Assembly: GCA_017534835.1 (NCBI GenBank)
Contig: JAFXVT010000056.1
Location: 1-55,505 of the forward strand
Direction of reading: 5' to 3'
DNA length: 55,505 nt
Source: Ruminococcus sp.
Lineage (GTDB): Bacteria; Bacillota; Clostridia; Oscillospirales; Ruminococcaceae
Part shown: positions 53,516 to 55,505 of the stretch, piece by piece
Numbering within the stretch: position 1 is the stretch's first letter
How the letters are laid out: the number at the start of each line of letters is the position of its first letter
Notes under the pieces: generated by a model
Databases searched by the model: none
Told to the model about the DNA's origin: nothing
Seen by the model: the letters and a program-made list of their open reading frames with translations, nothing else
Translations under genes and position numbers: made by a program

Positions 53516-54698
53516 AATGCTCCTTTAATGATGTATAAATGTCATCGCTGCCCTCAGCTAAAATGCTGTCGAGAGCCTTCTTGTAGAGTTCTGTATTATA
53601 GTGCGACTCAATGTCGAAATCTTCAGTGTAGCCGAGCTCAACGATAGTCTCCTTGAGTGTTGCAGTACCCTTCTTGTCGGGGTCGGGGCTCGATACGCTG
53701 TAGCCGCCGTAAACCTCTGTTTCGATGAATTCCTCATCAATATCGATATACTTCTTGACGTCCTTGATAGTCTTGTCGTGATCGGTCTGGGTGAAATGGT
53801 AAGCCTTGATGAAGGCACGCTCAAGAGCTGTGAACGTATTGGGATTCTCGCTCAGAGCAGCAGTTTTTGCGACCTGACGGCAGCACGGCTGATTCTCGAG
53901 AGCCTTTTCATGTGCGCAGTAGTAAACGACCTTGTAGCCCTGCGACTTTGCGAGCGAAGCATACGGTGAGTAGACCGAAGCTGCGTCGATAGTGCTGTTG
54001 AGAAGTGCCGCATATGCGTCCTTCTGGCTGTCGAAGTAAACGATGTTGACCTTGTCCTCGCCTTCACCTATCTCAATGCCTGCATCGCGGAGAAGTATCT
54101 GCAATTCCGCATCCTGTACGCTGTTCTTGACAGAAGCAACGTTCCTGCCCTTGAGCACCTGAACGCCCTCCTCGTCCTTTTCAGCGAATTCAGACTTGAT
54201 GACATAGCCGTGACCGTTCGTCATCGCACCGCCGAAAACGGATATTTCATGTCCCTGGCTCGCGAATGTGAGAGTCGGTACTGAGCCGATGAAAGCAACA
54301 TCGAGCTTATCGGATTCGAGACCGTTCACAAGCTCGGAAGCGCTCGAAAACTGTGTGAGAGTGACATTGAGTCCCTCCTCCTTGAAGTAGCCCTCCTCCT
54401 GTGCAACGAAAGCAAGAAGGTGTGCAGTTGAGTTGAGGTAGCCGATATTGATGTCAGCCTTCTCGGGCTTTCCGACAGCAGCCGCAGCGTCATCTCCGCA
54501 GCAGTCTGCCGGCTCTGAGCAGCAGTCAGAGCTCTTGTCCTCGCAGCAGTCCTTTGTAGTGTCCTCGGAAGCAGCGTCCTCTGCAACGGGTGCTGCTGTT
54601 GATGATTTAGAGCTTTCGGAGCTGTTATTGAAAGCTCCGCAGCCTGTAAGCAGCGAAAATGCTGCAAGTATTGATACGATCTTAGCCTTGTTATTCAT
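53499..54698 (-). CDS. ABC substrate-binding lipoprotein with Cys-Cys repeats
   Basis: The 399-residue product from ATG 54698 has a lipobox (LLTGC, Cys20), a linker with three Cys pairs at about 51-52, 59-60 and 66-67 (DCCEDKSSDCCSEPADCCGDD), then an NMT1/SsuA-like binding domain (about 83-399; INIGYLNSTAHLLAFVAQEEGYFKEEGLNVTLTQF). A later CC pair is in NQPCCRQ. The ribosome site AAAGGTG precedes the ATG. Cys-rich linkers are not usual in this family; they might bind metal or a thiol-reactive ligand. Substrate is unknown. Confidence 0.88.
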   Translation of the reverse strand: MNNKAKIVSILAAFSLLTGCGAFNNSSESSKSSTAAPVAEDAASEDTTKDCCEDKSSDCCSEPADCCGDDAAAAVGKPEKADINIGYLNSTAHLLAFVAQEEGYFKEEGLNVTLTQFSSASELVNGLESDKLDVAFIGSVPTLTFASQGHEISVFGGAMTNGHGYVIKSEFAEKDEEGVQVLKGRNVASVKNSVQDAELQILLRDAGIEIGEGEDKVNIVYFDSQKDAYAALLNSTIDAASVYSPYASLAKSQGYKVVYYCAHEKALENQPCCRQVAKTAALSENPNTFTALERAFIKAYHFTQTDHDKTIKDVKKYIDIDEEFIETEVYGGYSVSSPDPDKKGTATLKETIVELGYTEDFDIESHYNTELYKKALDSILAEGSDDIYTSLKEHFDDYE

Positions 54699-54731
54699 AT
54701 TTATCACCTTTCAAATTTAAGTATTATTCAT

Positions 54732-54794
54732 TCAGCGGAGAGAGTTTCTACATCGCATTCGCTCCGAAAAGGTGATATTTCTGCTGATATTCAT
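54732..54794 (-). CDS. Possible short upstream peptide of the ABC operon
   Basis: A 20-codon frame, starting MNISRNITFS and ending RCRNSLR, lies in the leader with AGGAG eight bases upstream. It has one Cys and five Arg codons and ends 34 bases before the binding-protein start. CGGAG...CTCCG within it can pair. There is no T-run terminator, so attenuation is less clear here. Confidence 0.35.
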   Translation of the reverse strand: MNISRNITFSERMRCRNSLR

Positions 54795-54826
54795 TATCAT
54801 CACTCCTGTATCATTTCTATGTGCTA

Positions 54827-54855
54827 ATCATACCATACCCATAGGTATTTGTCCA
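54827..54855 (-). promoter_or_regulatory. Promoter of the ABC transporter operon
   Basis: -35 TGGACA (54850-54855) and -10 TATGAT (54827-54832), 17-base spacer, minus strand. The extended -35 (GTATTGGACA, 54850-54859) repeats the one found at the two operator-bearing promoters (44491 and 47439), but the palindrome upstream is not conserved. Confidence 0.6.
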
Positions 54856-54899
54856 ATACAAAAGGATTATCGTTACATATAGTCCAAGACTATAGATAA

Positions 54900-55025
54900 A
54901 AAACAGCCGCAGTTTGGTGCGCTCCCGTTGGCGGAAATTGCGGGCTACCGAGCCGTAAGGTTACGGCACCATATTCGGTATCCTGCGAAACCGCCAAAGG
55001 GGGCTCCCCTTTTTGCAGCTGTTTT
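54900..55025 (+). repeat. Long hairpin element containing the dispersed repeat
   Basis: The 126 bases are nested inverted repeats: AAAACAGC/GCTGTTTT outermost, then GCTCCC/GGGCTC, TTGGCGG/CCGCCAA, ACCGA/TCGGT and CCGTAA/TTACGG. The core 54931-54995 is closely similar to 36677-36739 on the other strand. The A-run and T-run edges suggest it can also terminate transcription. It lies between the ABC operon and the CRISPR array. Confidence 0.6.
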
Positions 55026-55069
55026 CTTGAATTCTTGTCATCCGCACACAATTACAGGCTGTGCCGAAC

Positions 55070-55462
55070 CTTTGGATACACGCTCCCTGTGAATGGAGCG
55101 ACCGCTGCGGTACTACAGTCAGGAGACTACAAGCAAAATTTCAATCCACGCTCCCTGTGAAGGGAGCGACATGCTCTCAGGGCTATGCACATTTACAGCC
55201 CCGATTTCAATCCACGCTCCCTGTGAAGGGAGCGACGTATGGCTTTGCTATACTATTTTCCGTTGTTGTAATTTCAATCCACGCTCCCTGTGAAGGGAGC
55301 GACCAGTGCGTTATCATTTGTCCCGGCTGTAGGCGTGAATTTCAATCCACGCTCCCTGTGAAGGGAGCGACGGCGAGCCTTTTGATGTATCCAGTGCCGA
55401 TACCGAATTTCAATCCACGCTCCCTGTGAAGGGAGCGACTATAGAGCATAGTGAGCATACAG
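55070..55462 (-). CRISPR. Type I-C-like CRISPR array, leader-distal end
   Basis: Five identical 33-base repeats (55138-55170, 55204-55236, 55271-55303, 55339-55371, 55407-55439) and one degenerate copy with five changes (55070-55102). Spacers are 35, 33, 34, 35 and 35 bases; a sixth is cut at 55462 after 23 bases. Read on the minus strand, repeats start GTCGCTCCCTTCACAGGGAG and end GTGGATTGAAAT, the type I-C pattern. The degenerate repeat marks the old, leader-distal end, so leader and cas genes should lie beyond the right edge. Short frames across the array are not genes. Confidence 0.95.
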
Positions 55463-55505
55463 AGATCGGAAGAGCACACGTCTGAACTCCAGTCACATGC
55501 CGAAA
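55463..55505 (+). other. Illumina adapter sequence, not genomic
   Basis: From 55463 the sequence reads AGATCGGAAGAGCACACGTC and continues exactly as the TruSeq adapter through 55496, then ATGCCGAA, which looks like an 8-base sample index, and one A of the next adapter part. It interrupts a CRISPR spacer. The contig end should be trimmed. Confidence 0.97.

Noticed and set aside
55061-55429. Open frames across the right end
   Set aside because: They translate CRISPR repeats; the repeated STLPVKGAT/HAPCEGSD strings are artefacts.

Overview
The window looks like an assembled contig from an anaerobic, plant-fibre-degrading Ruminococcus-type member of the Firmicutes (Oscillospiraceae). Three features point there: dockerin-bearing pectate lyase and mannanase genes, a type III glutamine synthetase, and a ferredoxin-linked 2-oxoacid oxidoreductase next to a phenylacetate-CoA ligase. 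Promoters are strongly sigma-A-like, with a 17-base spacer at nearly every start. The right edge is not biological: the last ~43 bases are Illumina adapter fused to a broken CRISPR spacer.

Layout. 1-676: 5' part of an unrecognised gene on the minus strand. 848-6982: zinc-uptake operon (Fur/Zur-family repressor, small membrane protein, ZnuA with an inserted ZinT domain, CobW GTPase, ZnuC, a frameshifted ZnuB, a lipoprotein) behind two Fur-like boxes. 7520-9175: secreted pectate lyase with dockerin. 9176-9850: decayed DNA with a kinase-like gene remnant. 9852-11339: TetR regulator and alpha/beta hydrolase with a palindromic operator. 11556-13411: two unrecognised genes head to head, both apparently lacking their 5' ends.

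13609-32670 is a nitrogen island. One minus-strand operon runs gltB, gltD, a divergent glutamine synthetase, an ANTAR regulator, purF, asnB. Divergently come an ammonium transporter fused to a P-II domain, pyrG, glnN (type III GS), dapF and dapL. The gltB and amt promoters are each followed at once by an intrinsic terminator, which fits antitermination by the ANTAR protein.

33290-36591 holds a HAD nucleotidase and then an ACT-domain / GshA / class II amidotransferase operon behind a 21-residue Cys-containing leader peptide and terminator. 36753-41630 holds a LacI/AraC hybrid regulator and a CBM35-GH26-dockerin-CE1 mannanase/esterase. 41840-47384 holds an aminotransferase, phenylacetate-CoA ligase and a four-subunit 2-oxoacid:ferredoxin oxidoreductase, a set fitting amino-acid synthesis from phenylacetate or branched-chain acids by reductive carboxylation, or the reverse. 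47479-51559 is a methionine-to-cysteine operon (methyltransferase, mccB, mccA, LysR regulator) preceded by a 29-residue leader peptide starting MMNMMCCCMC and a terminator. 51777-54794 is a sulfonate/nitrate-type ABC transporter whose binding protein carries three Cys-Cys pairs. A structured repeat and the leader-distal end of a type I-C-like CRISPR array close the window.

The most novel-looking signal is sulfur control by ribosome-mediated attenuation: two separate Cys-rich leader peptides, each behind a consensus promoter and ahead of a terminator, guard the reverse-transsulfuration and the gamma-glutamyl-thiol operons. A 36-base operator duplicated in front of two of the oxoacid-oxidoreductase-region promoters suggests that the neighbouring LysR protein ties that pathway to sulfur metabolism.
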